A DNA stretch of 64,000 nucleotides, from positions 3,767,029-3,831,028 of the forward strand of contig NC_004347.2 in assembly GCF_000146165.2 (NCBI RefSeq). The letters are read 5' to 3'. This stretch comes from Shewanella oneidensis MR-1 (GTDB lineage Bacteria; Pseudomonadota; Gammaproteobacteria; Enterobacterales; Shewanellaceae). The notes below the pieces were generated by a model, which ran no database searches, was not told the origin of the DNA, and worked only from the letters and a program-made list of their open reading frames with translations. A program made the position numbers and the translations under genes. Positions within the stretch are counted from its first letter, which is position 1. Each line of letters begins with the position of its first letter. Shown here one piece after another: positions 54,508 to 64,000 of this stretch.

Positions 54508-56601
54508 TTAGAACATGTAGCGTGCAGACAGCTTCATATTACGGCCGGGCTGATACAAGGTTTGCCACGCCTGCTGATACTTCTCATCACCAATGTTTTC
54601 AATGGCAAAATCAACTCTCAGGCCCGACATCACACCCATCGCGGGCTCCCATGCTAAGTACACATCCCAAAGGGTGTATTCATCATACTTAGCAACACTG
54701 TAGCCTGTAGGTGTATTCGTTTGGCTGGCAACATAGGTCACTCGAGTGCCTAGCTTCATATCGCCTTCCATAATCCCTTGGGACAGGTCGACATTAAACT
54801 TATTGGCTGGCATCCCTTCGATATAATCGCCAGTGTTACGGTCTTCTCCGCGGGTTTGACCATAATTCATCGCTAAACGCGTTTGTCCGATGCGATAACG
54901 ACCGCTGAGTTCAAAGCCAGTTAATTGAGCGTCTTCCACATTGTTCCACGAGGTTGTTTGCTCAAGTCCTGGTATTCCCCGATACGGATTAGAGACTTGC
55001 TGAACAATAAAATCGTCCACATCGTTACGGAAGATGTTTAAAGTAATCGCTAACTCATCATCACCCGCTAACTCATTGAAGCGAAAGTCAGCTTTAAGCT
55101 CTTTATTACGCGCCACTTCAGACTTTAGGTTAGGATTCGTCGCAAAGGTGTTACATAACCCTTTGGGTAAGAATCCGGGGATCGGCGGGATGCAGTAATG
55201 GGTGCCGCTAGAGAACATTTCTTCCACCGTCGGCGCTCGGAAGGCCTGATCATAGCGCGCACTTAAGGTCAGCCATGGCTGCGTTTGCCAACTTAATCCA
55301 AGTGAAGGAGATAGCTCAGTATCATCAGCAGATGCGTTAAGGTTATGACTCTGGTTTTTAAAACTGTCATAACGCAAAGCTGCATCGAGGTTTACCGTTT
55401 GTGTCAGTTGCACATCCGCCCGAGTAAAAGCTCCCCATACCGTTGTTTCGCCATCAATATCCTCAGGACGCTGCCCAACCTGTCCCTTATCGTCTCTGAC
55501 GGTTTTAAGGGTATCGCGATAGCCATCAACACCGTAGGTCAACTTAGTGTTACCGAGTTGAGAACTATTGTTCAAATTAATGCCAACGGTGCGGTATTCA
55601 GTACTGTCTAATTGGCCTTTAGTGACACGGTCTTCGTCGTAATCTGTGCTATTCCAATAAACCTGCAGATGAGTATCCAAATAAGGATTATTGGCTGGCG
55701 CTAAGCTGTAATTGAGGGTGATATTTTGATCGTCCGTTTTGCGGCGCACTAAAGGCACTGAGCTACTCACCGCTGCTGAAGGGTTACTTGGCACCAATTC
55801 ATTAATCTTGTTAACTCTTGCCGATAACGCTAAGCGCGAGGCTTCATCTGCCTGCCAGCCGAATTTAGCCAGTCCACTGCTTCCTGAAGAAGCGCTGTTG
55901 ACTAAGGTTTCATCATTGCCGGTATTAATATTATTGGAATCAAAATAACTGCCATTGAGCAACCAATCGACTGTCGCTTGCTGGCCATAGACTGCACCGC
56001 TGGTTTTAGTGCGGTCGCCATTGGTGTCATAGCCTTGCTTTAGGTAACCACCAAAGGTTTCATTTGGCGCTAAAAAATCCTGAGCAGACTTAGTATTTTG
56101 TGCAACAACGCCGCCGAGGGCACCACTGCCCCACAAACTACTGGCAGGGCCACGGATCACCTCGATAGATTTAAGTAGTTCAGGGTCCATAAAATAGGAA
56201 CCGCGATGACCCGAACTGGTATTTTGCCTGGCACCATCGATCGTTTGTAAAACACGATCACCGCTTAAACCACGAATTTCGACGCCCTGAGAGGTCGCTC
56301 TTGGGCCATTTGTTAAGTTAATATTCGCTTCGTTTTTTAATACTTCTGCAACCGATGAAGCCTGTGAAACGTTAAGCTGCTCTTCTGCGACAACAGCAAC
56401 ACTTCGACTGGTTTCAGACACTTTCTCACTCAAACGCGTCGCACTCACTAACACTTCATCAAATTCAGTTTCGACAACTCCCTGTTCAGCACTCTTCTGA
56501 ACCGCAGTGGGTTTGACGCCTTCTTCAGCCGCTAACGCAAAACTTAGCGCCGTACTACTTAGTGCCATCGCAACGGCGATCACTAACGGCTTTTTGTTCA
56601 T
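54508..56601 (-). CDS. hugA: TonB-dependent heme/hemoglobin receptor HugA
   Basis: An outer-membrane heme receptor of 697 residues. The signal peptide ends near FALA-AEE. A TonB-box-like stretch (FDEVLVSATRL) and plug domain (EVLKNEANINLTNGPRATSQGVEIRGLSGDRVLQTIDGARQ) follow, then a 22-strand barrel ending LSARYMF. The FRAP box (AFRAPTVEEMF) and NPNL box (TNPNLKSE) of heme receptors are both present. AGGAAGGT precedes the ATG. It is divergent from tonB with a Fur-like box between them. Confidence 0.95.
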   Translation of the reverse strand: MNKKPLVIAVAMALSSTALSFALAAEEGVKPTAVQKSAEQGVVETEFDEVLVSATRLSEKVSETSRSVAVVAEEQLNVSQASSVAEVLKNEANINLTNGPRATSQGVEIRGLSGDRVLQTIDGARQNTSSGHRGSYFMDPELLKSIEVIRGPASSLWGSGALGGVVAQNTKSAQDFLAPNETFGGYLKQGYDTNGDRTKTSGAVYGQQATVDWLLNGSYFDSNNINTGNDETLVNSASSGSSGLAKFGWQADEASRLALSARVNKINELVPSNPSAAVSSSVPLVRRKTDDQNITLNYSLAPANNPYLDTHLQVYWNSTDYDEDRVTKGQLDSTEYRTVGINLNNSSQLGNTKLTYGVDGYRDTLKTVRDDKGQVGQRPEDIDGETTVWGAFTRADVQLTQTVNLDAALRYDSFKNQSHNLNASADDTELSPSLGLSWQTQPWLTLSARYDQAFRAPTVEEMFSSGTHYCIPPIPGFLPKGLCNTFATNPNLKSEVARNKELKADFRFNELAGDDELAITLNIFRNDVDDFIVQQVSNPYRGIPGLEQTTSWNNVEDAQLTGFELSGRYRIGQTRLAMNYGQTRGEDRNTGDYIEGMPANKFNVDLSQGIMEGDMKLGTRVTYVASQTNTPTGYSVAKYDEYTLWDVYLAWEPAMGVMSGLRVDFAIENIGDEKYQQAWQTLYQPGRNMKLSARYMF

Positions 56602-56747
56602 ATTACCTTCCTCAAATTATTAATTTTATTAATCAATTAGTATCTAAAAAGACCCGTAACAGTCATTCGCCCACCTTGGCATTTTGCTAGTTTTTTGAGC
56701 ATTCACTTTAGCAATTGCAGGCACTCTAACTGAGAATATAAAATTGA

Positions 56748-56772
56748 TCAAATAGAAATCATTATCATTTGC
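56748..56772. promoter_or_regulatory. Fur box between hugA and tonB
   Basis: On the minus strand GCAAAT-GATAAT-GATTTC-TATTTG gives successive GATAAT-like hexamers, the centre being aatcattatcattt. It is placed to control both divergent units, so heme uptake should be repressed when iron is plentiful. Confidence 0.75.
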
Positions 56773-56846
56773 GATCTTATTTATACTTATGTATCTTAAT
56801 TAGCAATGATTGATGAGTGAATGCTTTTGGAATTGGAAGGTTTGCC

Positions 56847-57671
56847 GTGACACCGAAACGATATTTAGCTTTTGGCGCATTAACTGTTGCGATTCAAACG
56901 GGGGTTATAGCTTCGCAACCTACGCCTGCTCAGCTTAAAATAGTCAATTCACCGACCATTCAGGGTGAATCACATCAACGTGTTACCTTAAACCCTGTTA
57001 CCTTAAACTTTGCTAAACCCCAAATAGCTGCGGCATCGGATGCTGCTCGTAACGCTGTTAACAAAACCCAATCCCATCACGCATCATTGGTACACACTGT
57101 TACCGCACCATCGACACGAGCTGCTCAACCAAAGCTGACAACATCTACACCTAAAAAAAACGTTCAAAGTAAGACTGAGCAAAAACAAAGTATTACTGCA
57201 TCAATTGATAAAAAAACCATCGCGCAGCCAAAGTCTAAACAGTCGCAGGAGCATCACTACACCGCCAACACTGACAATCTAAAATCCACAGAAAAAATGG
57301 CGGCACACGCCGAGTTAGTGCCAACCAAACCCACACCAAGTTTGAATGAGCAGCCGCATTCAATGGATAGCAATATGGCGCCTCATCAAACCGTGGTTGA
57401 ACTCACATCCCCCACTTTTGCCAGTCAACCTCCCCAACCTACATACCCGCGCATGGCACGCAAAAAAGGCTTGGAAGGAACCGCAACAATTGAAGTGATG
57501 TTTAACGAATTTGGACAACAACTCGCCCTCACGTTAGTCAAAAGCTCTGGTGTCAGCCTGCTGGACCAAGCGGCACTAGAGGCGGTAGAGACTTGGCAGT
57601 TTGAGGCGCCAAGCCCAAAACTGGCGAGCCATTACAAGGTGAGGGTACCGATTCGCTTCGCCTTAAATTGA
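56847..57671 (+). CDS. tonB: TonB energy transducer for heme uptake
   Basis: I start at GTG 56847 (TPKRYLAFGALTVAIQ), which has GGAAGG six bases upstream; the GTG at 56817 lacks a site. One N-terminal membrane helix, a long Lys/Pro/Gln-rich periplasmic spacer, and a TonB C-terminal domain (QPTYPRMARKKGLEGTATIEVMF, then LLDQAALEAVETWQFEAP) are visible. About 274 residues. It heads the tonB-exbB-exbD-hmuTUV unit and would drive HugA. Confidence 0.93.
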   Translation: MTPKRYLAFGALTVAIQTGVIASQPTPAQLKIVNSPTIQGESHQRVTLNPVTLNFAKPQIAAASDAARNAVNKTQSHHASLVHTVTAPSTRAAQPKLTTSTPKKNVQSKTEQKQSITASIDKKTIAQPKSKQSQEHHYTANTDNLKSTEKMAAHAELVPTKPTPSLNEQPHSMDSNMAPHQTVVELTSPTFASQPPQPTYPRMARKKGLEGTATIEVMFNEFGQQLALTLVKSSGVSLLDQAALEAVETWQFEAPSPKLASHYKVRVPIRFALN

Positions 57672-57766
57672 TCCTGTGGCGATGCAGTGCTTAACCACGC
57701 TAATCCAATTGCAACGCATTTGGCTGAATGCTTGATAACAGATCTAACTATAGAGACTCACCGTTT

Positions 57767-58510
57767 ATGACTGACTTTTCTACCCTACATGGCCAGCTCG
57801 GTTCACTCACCTGGCCTTTGCTGATATGTGCATTCCTCGCCTTGATGATTTGCCTTGAGCGTAGCGCACTGTTTTTACAACAATCCGCAGCGTCAATCTC
57901 CCCAAAAAAACAAGCTTGGGTTAAAGAGCTACGCCACTCTGATGCCAAACCGACGAGCGAAAACATTCAAGCGTTACTATCCAAAACTAGCCATCAGCAG
58001 GATTTACTGGCCCGTGGCGCAACACTGCTGTTAGCGCAAGCACATCAACCCAAACCACTCAGGGAAGAATTACTCAGTCTATGGTTGAATAAACAACAAA
58101 GGGAGCTGCAAGCGGGCCTTAAGATTTTGCAAGTGATAGGGATTATTAGTCCGCTACTGGGGTTACTCGGTACGGTACTTGGATTAATTGACATGTTTGC
58201 CCAACTTGGCCAGTCCCAAGGGCCAGTCACACCTGCGCAACTCAGTGCGGGGCTTGGTCTGGCGATGAATACTACCGCTGCAGGTCTTATCATTGCGGTG
58301 CCGACCATTACCGCCGCCCATTTATTCGGGATCTGGGCGCATAGCCAATGCTTAAAAGCGAGCCATGTGCTGAATCAAATTAACTTATGGTTATCCGGTG
58401 TAGACAAGCAACCACTTGAACAGGACTTATATCAGGCATTCGCTCGAGGAAATCAGGCTAATCAAACACCTAACGCTCCACACGCAGCATCTCTTGAGTC
58501 TCAGCCATGA
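57767..58510 (+). CDS. exbB: Biopolymer transport protein ExbB
   Basis: The proton-channel subunit of the TonB motor. I prefer ATG 57767 (MTDFSTLHGQLGSLTWPLL) to the upstream ATG at 57728. Three helices: near residues 13-33, 120-140 (VIGIISPLLGLLGTVLGLI) and 160-185 (LSAGLGLAMNTTAAGLIIAVPTIT). The conserved GLLGTV...NTTAAGL segments form the channel. Its stop overlaps the exbD start by 4 bases. Confidence 0.92.
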   Translation: MTDFSTLHGQLGSLTWPLLICAFLALMICLERSALFLQQSAASISPKKQAWVKELRHSDAKPTSENIQALLSKTSHQQDLLARGATLLLAQAHQPKPLREELLSLWLNKQQRELQAGLKILQVIGIISPLLGLLGTVLGLIDMFAQLGQSQGPVTPAQLSAGLGLAMNTTAAGLIIAVPTITAAHLFGIWAHSQCLKASHVLNQINLWLSGVDKQPLEQDLYQAFARGNQANQTPNAPHAASLESQP

Positions 58511-58944
58511 TAAGCACTCACCACACGTCGTTACCCCAAGCGGGGATCAGTGCCTTAGAGCCACTCCCCAGCGTCGATCTTACGGCATTGATTGATATTA
58601 TTTTTATTGTTTTAGTGTTTCTGTTACTCACCGCCAATAGCCGTTTGCTGAGCTTACCCGTTGATGTGCCTCAAAGCCCAAGCAGCGCCATTATTGCACT
58701 CGAGCATAAGCAATCGATAGCCATCAATATTATGGCGAGTTCACCCTACTGGGCGATTAATGGCGAAAAATTTGCTGATTTAACCGCGTTTAGTACCGCG
58801 TTTGAAGCGCAGTTAACGGCCCAACCACAGGCCACCGTCATTATTGCTGCCGATAAGGCCGCGCCAGTTGAACCGCTAATGCAGCTACTGGCACTTTTGC
58901 AGGGCAACGCCATTAATCAAACCCAAATTTTGATGGAACATTAA
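58507..58944 (+). CDS. exbD: Biopolymer transport protein ExbD
   Basis: A 145-residue partner of ExbB. It has one N-terminal helix with the essential Asp (PSVDLTALIDIIFIVLVFLLLTA) and a periplasmic domain (VTIIAADKAAPVEPLMQLL-like). It is translationally coupled to exbB. Confidence 0.93.
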   Translation: MISTHHTSLPQAGISALEPLPSVDLTALIDIIFIVLVFLLLTANSRLLSLPVDVPQSPSSAIIALEHKQSIAINIMASSPYWAINGEKFADLTAFSTAFEAQLTAQPQATVIIAADKAAPVEPLMQLLALLQGNAINQTQILMEH

Positions 58945-59037
58945 CCCTAAACCTTAACTCAATCGTGTTTTAACCCGTTTACCCTGCAAGGCTGATAACA
59001 CCTCGACCTTGCTTTTAGATGGATCAGGAGTTTACCC

Positions 59038-59991
59038 ATGTTGTTTCAAGCTGCACGTTATAGATTCAATAAACTCAGTCAACCGACCGATAGCAATGCA
59101 TTCAATAAATGGTTGTGTCTACTCCCCGCAGTCACAGCACTCTTTTCATTTAATGCTTGGAGTGCAACTCAGGATATAAAGTTGGTGAGCGCGGGGGCAG
59201 GTGTCACCGAGTTAGTGCTGGCGTTAGATGCGGCCGATGAGTTAGTGGCTGTCGATGCCACCAGCTATGTGCCTGAACAATTAAGCTCAGTCGCCAAACT
59301 GGGATACCACCGCATGCTTTCCGCTGAAGGCATTATGGCACTCAGCCCTACACTGGTCGTGGGGTCCGATGTAATGGGCCCAGAAACCACCCTCAACGTA
59401 CTAAAACAAGCCAATATCAAGGTAGTGCAATTACCCTCAAGCGCCGATGAGCAACAATTAATGAGCAATATCGATACGCTGGCACAATCGCTTAACCGAA
59501 CAGACAAAGCAGCCCCGCTAAAGCAGGAGTTGCATCAAAGGCTAGATAAGTTAAATAAGCAAAAACAACAACTCAGCCAACATAATGCTCAGCCAAAAAT
59601 CCTCTTTATGTTATTACAGGAAGGACGAGGAGCCCGGGTCGGTGGCAAAGGTACCGCTGCCGATACTATTATTGCGCTATCGGGCGCAAAGAATATTGCA
59701 GACTTTGAAGGCTACAAGACATTGTCCCAAGAGGGCATTCTCGCCTTACAACCGGATGTGATTTTACTGTCTAACCGCAGCGAAAAAACTGACTCGCAAA
59801 CCAACAGTCAAACAACCCACGCTCTATTAAAGGAGATGCCGCTACTAGCGCATACTCCCGCAGGCCAAAATGGTCATATCCAAACCCTTGCCCCGCAAGC
59901 TTTACTGGGAGGCTTAGGCATTAGCGCCATTGGTGCTGCCGAAACGCTTGCAGATGCCCTGCTCACCCAAGGTAAAACGGCGGGCAAATAA
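59038..59991 (+). CDS. hmuT: Periplasmic hemin-binding protein HmuT
   Basis: The substrate-binding protein of the heme ABC importer, 317 residues. An exported N-terminus (SFNAWSATQ) precedes two lobes joined by a helix. KLVSAGAGVTELVLALDAADELVAVDATSYVP and KLGYHRMLSAEGIMALSPTLVVGS match hemin-binding proteins, the Tyr in LGYHR being a probable heme ligand. It lies 93 bases after exbD and 2 bases before hmuU. Confidence 0.93.
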   Translation: MLFQAARYRFNKLSQPTDSNAFNKWLCLLPAVTALFSFNAWSATQDIKLVSAGAGVTELVLALDAADELVAVDATSYVPEQLSSVAKLGYHRMLSAEGIMALSPTLVVGSDVMGPETTLNVLKQANIKVVQLPSSADEQQLMSNIDTLAQSLNRTDKAAPLKQELHQRLDKLNKQKQQLSQHNAQPKILFMLLQEGRGARVGGKGTAADTIIALSGAKNIADFEGYKTLSQEGILALQPDVILLSNRSEKTDSQTNSQTTHALLKEMPLLAHTPAGQNGHIQTLAPQALLGGLGISAIGAAETLADALLTQGKTAGK

Positions 59992-59993
59992 CC

Positions 59994-61010
59994 ATGTTAC
60001 AGTATCGCTGGCTTTGGCCCACAATGATGATGCTCCTCATCCTGAGCAGTATACTCTCGGTGAGTGTCGGTCCCGTAAGCATTAGTCTTATGGACTCCCT
60101 CAGTGCGGTATTTAATTGGGCAACCCAGCAAAGCATTGGCAATATTGCGCCCCATGAGCAACTGGTGGTGAGTAACGTGCGCCTACCAAGAACCTTGTTA
60201 GCCCTTACGGTAGGCGCGATCCTTGCTCAATGTGGTGCTGTGATGCAGGGATTATTCCGCAATCCACTGGCAGATCCAGGTATTATCGGGGTGTCATCGG
60301 GGGCCGCATTAGGTGCGGCCATCTGTATCGTGTTATTTCCCGACGTGGGATCTTTAATGATTTCCCTTGGCGCCTTTCTCTGTGGGTTAGCCACAACCCT
60401 GATCGTTTATCGTCTGGCGAGTAACGGTTTAGGCACATCTGTGGTGTTATTGCTGCTTTCCGGCGTGGCGATTGCAGCGCTAGCAGGAGCGGGCATAGGC
60501 GTACTGACTTATCTCGCTAATGATATGGCATTACGTGACTTAACCCTTTGGCAAATGGGCAGTATTGCGGGGGCTCAATGGCAATATGTCGGCCTGTGTT
60601 TACTGGTATTAGTGCTGCTGAGTTGGCGTTTTCAGCGTGATGCCATGGCACTTAATGCCCTGCTACTGGGTGAAGCTGAAGCCCGACATTTAGGGATTAA
60701 TGTCGACCGTCTTAAGTTAAGACTCATCCTACTCTGTGCATTAGGCGTAGGCGTCAGTGTGGCCGCAACAGGGATTATCGGTTTTATTGGTCTAGTGGTT
60801 CCCCATTTAGTGCGGATGATTTTGGGGCCCGATCATAAACGACTTTTACCCATGAGCGCCCTCTTGGGAGCTGCGCTTTTAGCCTTAGCTGACATAGGTG
60901 CGCGGACATTTTTACCCCCCGCCGAATTACCTGTCAGCTTAGTCACAGCGCTTATCGGTGCGCCTTTCTTTATCTTTTTACTCCTGCAACAACGCAGCAA
61001 ATTAATCTAA
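59994..61010 (+). CDS. hmuU: Heme ABC transporter permease HmuU
   Basis: A 338-residue FecCD-family permease with about ten helices. [47 protein letters not shown] is the diagnostic stretch. [19 protein letters not shown] is the coupling segment that touches HmuV. It moves heme from HmuT across the inner membrane. It is nearly contiguous with hmuT and hmuV. Confidence 0.95.
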   Translation: MLQYRWLWPTMMMLLILSSILSVSVGPVSISLMDSLSAVFNWATQQSIGNIAPHEQLVVSNVRLPRTLLALTVGAILAQCGAVMQGLFRNPLADPGIIGVSSGAALGAAICIVLFPDVGSLMISLGAFLCGLATTLIVYRLASNGLGTSVVLLLLSGVAIAALAGAGIGVLTYLANDMALRDLTLWQMGSIAGAQWQYVGLCLLVLVLLSWRFQRDAMALNALLLGEAEARHLGINVDRLKLRLILLCALGVGVSVAATGIIGFIGLVVPHLVRMILGPDHKRLLPMSALLGAALLALADIGARTFLPPAELPVSLVTALIGAPFFIFLLLQQRSKLI

Positions 61011-61021
61011 GCGAGAACTCC

Positions 61022-61840
61022 ATGGCTATGAGCTTATCGGCTGCGCCCGTCGCTAAACAACATTTTGAACGTACTCAATTAACCGTGGATAGACTCAGCT
61101 ACGCTATCGGCGATAAGGCGGTGTTGAACAACATTCGCGTGCAATTTCAACCGGGCAGTGTCACCGCACTTTTAGGGCCTAATGGGGCAGGCAAATCCAC
61201 ACTGTTAAAGGCTCTGTGCCAAGAGATCCCCTCCGCGCAAGGCAGCATCAAGCTTGGCCACTGCCAACTGGTGGATTGGCCAAGGGCTGAACTGGCAAAA
61301 TCCCTCGCTGTTCTGCCTCAACATGCCAGCTTAACCTTCCCCTTTACCGTTGATGAAGTGGTGGCAATGGGGCTTTATCCCTTAACCTTGAGTCAAAAAG
61401 AAGGGCAGCAGTTAGTCACAAAATGGCTTGCCGAAGTGGGTGTATTGCATTTAGCTCGGCGCAGTTACCCCACGCTTTCAGGGGGAGAAAAACAAAGGGT
61501 GCAACTGGCGAGGGTGTTAACGCAGTTAAGCCAATCCCCCTTCCCGCCTATTTTACTGCTCGACGAACCTACCTCAGCACTGGATCTGGCGCAGCAACAC
61601 AAAGTATTAGCGCTAGCAAAAAATCTCGCCCACAAGCACGCCTACACTGTGATTGTGGTATTGCACGACCTCAATCAAGCTGCCCGTTACAGCGACAGAG
61701 TTATCGTCCTCAAACAGGGTGAAATCGTCAGTGAAGGTACACCTAACGATGCATTATCGATTGATATAATTCGCCAAGTATGGGATTACGAACCTGAGTT
61801 TATTCCTGCACCACAGGGTGATTACCCACTGATTTTTTAA
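61022..61840 (+). CDS. hmuV: Heme ABC transporter ATPase HmuV
   Basis: The ATP-hydrolysing subunit, 272 residues. Walker [15 protein letters not shown], signature [16 protein letters not shown], Walker [14 protein letters not shown] and the switch His in [15 protein letters not shown] are all intact. It is the last gene of the heme operon, 11 bases after hmuU. Confidence 0.96.
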
Positions 61841-61926
61841 TGCAAAATTGACTTCACTAGCGCCTTTAGCGGCACAGTTGTGGGTATAATCGCTGCAATA
61901 GACACCTAAAGTCACAGTGTGAACAG

Positions 61927-62268
61927 ATGAAAACCACTATCTCAACCGAAACCCAGCAAGATGCCTTAGCCATGGCGAAGGCCACTCAAAAACCAGGACA
62001 AACCAAAGAACAAACTAAGCTGATTGCCCAAGGGATTGAAAAGGGCATTGCCGAATATAAAAAACTGCAAAAAGCCAAAGCTCGCGAGCGGGATAAACAG
62101 AGAAAGCAACAGTTAAGGGCAAAAAACCAACAAGTAAGCGCGGCTGGCGAGATGGATGATGGCGAAGATTTTTCGCTGCCACAGACTCAATTTACTCCTA
62201 TTGCTTGGGCTGCCATCGCCCTGTTAGTCCTTAGCTGGCTTGGTTTTGGGGCATATATCTTCCTTTAA
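61927..62268 (+). CDS. DUF2956 membrane protein
   Basis: A 113-residue protein with a basic, helical N-terminal part (QTKLIAQGIEKGIAEYKKLQKAKARERDKQRKQQLRAK) and one C-terminal membrane helix (AWAAIALLVLSWLGFGAYIFL). This fits DUF2956, found in Shewanella and Vibrio. The tail-anchored layout puts the basic region in the cytoplasm. Function unknown. Its stop overlaps the convergent next gene by 4 bases. Confidence 0.82.
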   Translation: MKTTISTETQQDALAMAKATQKPGQTKEQTKLIAQGIEKGIAEYKKLQKAKARERDKQRKQQLRAKNQQVSAAGEMDDGEDFSLPQTQFTPIAWAAIALLVLSWLGFGAYIFL

Positions 62269-62633
62269 CGAAGGAGATTCGCGCGTATCGTATCAAAGTA
62301 GCCAGTCAGCTCCTGTGGTAGAAACTCTTGTGTAATTAGCGCCTTAGTGTCGATATTGCCGGCCCTTAGCTGGACTCGCCCCGTATCGGGCAAAAAGGCC
62401 AACTCAAGCCAGTTGGCTCTATCGGGGTAGCCATCGAGTGTTAGGCAAAGCGCGTTATCCCGCTCAATAGCTGACTGACAATCCCAGCATTGGCCGATAA
62501 GATCGAGCAGCACTTGCCCGCTTTTCATATCGGTTAATTTTGGCGCGTACACCCAATGGGACATACGCATTTCGTGGGGAATCGTCTCAAGCTTAACGCG
62601 GCCCTGTAGGAAAAACTGTTCGGTTGACATCAT
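62265..62633 (-). CDS. Hypothetical protein
   Basis: A 122-residue soluble protein (EQFFLQGRVKLETIPHEMRMSHWVYAPKLTDMKSGQVLLDLIGQCWD, then LTLDGYPDRANWLELAFLPDTGRVQLRAG). It has a beta-rich appearance, one Cys-Trp-Asp-Cys motif (CWDC) and no signal or membrane segment. I recognise no family. It lies 100 bases downstream of the FAD oxidoreductase on the same strand. Confidence 0.7.
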   Translation of the reverse strand: MMSTEQFFLQGRVKLETIPHEMRMSHWVYAPKLTDMKSGQVLLDLIGQCWDCQSAIERDNALCLTLDGYPDRANWLELAFLPDTGRVQLRAGNIDTKALITQEFLPQELTGYFDTIRANLLR

Positions 62634-62732
62634 CGGATCAGCAGAGTAGTTATCGTGTATGAATAAAAATGACTCGGTAATGGCCTGATTAACTCTCTGG
62701 ATTACTGATTAACCCTCTGGTTTATAAGAAGA

Positions 62733-64000
62733 TTAACTCATTAAGCCTTCTAATTTATTCGCGAGCCGCTTGGCTAAGCCTTTTTGCCAAGCCGCACTCT
62801 TTGGACGGCTGTAAAGCCTATCTTCCCATGCAAAAATCTTGTTCATGCCATGATAAGCGAGCCACGGCAAAGGTTCAGGTTCCCAAGGCGTTAATACTTG
62901 CTGAATGGGGGCATTAAAAGCCCAAGGCATAGTGGTAAGCGGCGTATCACGCGCTAAGATCAAGTCCACCAACGTGCGGGCAAAAAGATTGGCAGCCCCA
63001 ACACCTTCGCCGCCGTAACCTCCAATAAGCCCCAATCCTACATTTTTATCGTAAATAGCGTGGGGCGCAAACTGCCGTGCTAAGGCTAAGGTACCGCCCC
63101 AACCATGAGTAATTTGCACATCCGCCAATTGCGGAAATAACGCCAACAATAGCTGATAGCGAAAACCAAATTCACCTTTTAACGCCGATTGAGGATCGCT
63201 AGCGGGAGATTGGGCATTAAAGCACTCTCGATTAAATCCAAATTCAGTCCGCACTTTAGCACCAAATCCATAGCCGCCACGGGCGCCAAATATCAAGCGG
63301 TTATCAGGACTTCGCTGACCATAGGTAACGATGCGGCTAGCATCACTAAAGGTCGCGCGATTAGCTAAACCAATGTCCTGCCACATTTCGTCCGTTAACG
63401 GCTCAGTGGCGATCAGTAAACTCTGAACAGGCAAGGTGAATCGACCCAACTCACCCAATTGGCGAAGATAGCCTTCAACGGCGGGCACGACAATTGCGGC
63501 GCGCGCACTTCCCTTTGGGGTATGTAATCGGGTTTGTGCCGCCCCCCAGTGCTCGATATGTGTCACTGGAGTCTGCTCAAATATCTTAACCCCTAAGTTT
63601 TGTACTACATCCGCGAGGCCACAGACTAACTTTGCAGGGTGGATCCGCGCACAATGGGGGGTATAAAGTGCCGCTTGGCCGTGGGCCATGGAGACTTGTT
63701 TATCGAGTTCGGTTTTATCTAGCCAGCGAATATCCGCTTCGCCAAAACCTTGCCTACGCCACTGCGCTAATTCGGCTTGGATATTGGCTAATTGCTCAGG
63801 ATAACGCGCGGCCACCCGTAAATTGCCGCCATGGTGTAAATCACAGTCGATATGATGCTTGGCGCAAACCGCGGCAACTTCAGCAATGATTTGTTGGATC
63901 AAGGCTTTTGCCATTAAGCGCGACTCACCTTGAAGCTGATTAAGATAGGCCACATCCCCACTAAAGCTGCCCATCAACCAACCGCCATTTCGCCCAGAAG
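62733..64000 (-). CDS. FAD-dependent amine oxidoreductase (DadA/PuuB-like), N-terminus outside window
   Basis: The frame is open to the window edge: upstream of the first Met it reads SGRNGGWLMGSFSGD, the conserved SGRNGG FAD-contact loop of gamma-glutamylputrescine oxidase and relatives, so the N-terminal FAD fold lies to the right. Visible parts are LHHGGNLRVAARYPEQL, YTPHCARIHPAKLVCGLAD, RLIFGARGGYGFGAK and GLIGGYGGEGVGAANLFART near the C-terminus. It probably oxidises an amine or amino acid; the substrate is not determined. Confidence 0.85.
   Translation of the reverse strand, partial: SGRNGGWLMGSFSGDVAYLNQLQGESRLMAKALIQQIIAEVAAVCAKHHIDCDLHHGGNLRVAARYPEQLANIQAELAQWRRQGFGEADIRWLDKTELDKQVSMAHGQAALYTPHCARIHPAKLVCGLADVVQNLGVKIFEQTPVTHIEHWGAAQTRLHTPKGSARAAIVVPAVEGYLRQLGELGRFTLPVQSLLIATEPLTDEMWQDIGLANRATFSDASRIVTYGQRSPDNRLIFGARGGYGFGAKVRTEFGFNRECFNAQSPASDPQSALKGEFGFRYQLLLALFPQLADVQITHGWGGTLALARQFAPHAIYDKNVGLGLIGGYGGEGVGAANLFARTLVDLILARDTPLTTMPWAFNAPIQQVLTPWEPEPLPWLAYHGMNKIFAWEDRLYSRPKSAAWQKGLAKRLANKLEGLMS

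Overview
The window is chromosomal DNA of a gammaproteobacterium, almost certainly Shewanella. I infer this from the gene order lptD-surA-pdxA-rsmA-apaG-apaH, obgE-rpmA-rplU-ispB, the hugA-hutX-hutZ / tonB-exbBD-hmuTUV heme locus, small families common in this genus (DUF3718, DUF2956, DUF3144), and a Tat-exported flavoprotein paired with a periplasmic tetraheme cytochrome. No rRNA, tRNA or CRISPR array was seen.

Layout. 1-5.2 kb is a mobile-element patch: the end of an IS256-family element, then two identical inverted copies of a 1225-bp IS3-family element. One copy splits a Ser/Thr protein kinase gene; the other sits just behind its stop codon. 5.2-12.4 kb holds a Ycf46-like AAA+ ATPase, purT, and a DUF3142 lipoprotein followed by a helical-repeat lipoprotein. 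12.4-14.9 kb is a low-gene accessory stretch with tandem small-ORF repeats, three attC-like palindromic sites around two orphan genes, and a decayed REP-associated transposase. 14.9-20.4 kb is a leftward operon (Tat flavoprotein, tetraheme cytochrome c, periplasmic cupin, DUF3299 protein) facing a TetR regulator. Its flavoprotein gene is split by an IS10-like element with a clear 9-bp target duplication. 20.4-23.3 kb holds a truncated D-2-hydroxyacid dehydrogenase copy, another attC-like site in front of a BLUF photoreceptor gene, a small lipoprotein and the intact dehydrogenase.

From 23.3 kb onward the window is mostly conserved core: an outer-membrane barrel, djlA, murU-amgK (muramic acid recycling), the divergent lptD-surA-pdxA-rsmA-apaG-apaH run, a chemoreceptor, folA, the two-part ThrE-type exporter, obgE-rpmA-rplU, ispB, ung, a pilin-like gene, DUF3144 and a LysE exporter. 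44.8-49.2 kb holds a membrane thioredoxin, a PAS sigma-54 activator and ccoG. Two perfect GCGATATATCGC palindromes and a GG-N10-GC sigma-54 promoter precede ccoG, and a related palindrome precedes the activator, so the two genes look like a regulator-target pair. 49.5-53 kb holds an acyl-CoA synthetase and an ABC exporter. 53.3-61.8 kb is a divergent iron-regulated heme uptake locus, and the window ends in DUF2956, a small unknown gene and a truncated FAD oxidoreductase.

Three things merit attention: the predicted activator-palindrome-ccoG circuit with a MITE wedged inside it; the flavoprotein/cytochrome/cupin module inactivated by IS10; and the short attC-like arrays without an integrase. 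A ~285-bp MITE occurs twice complete and once as a relic.
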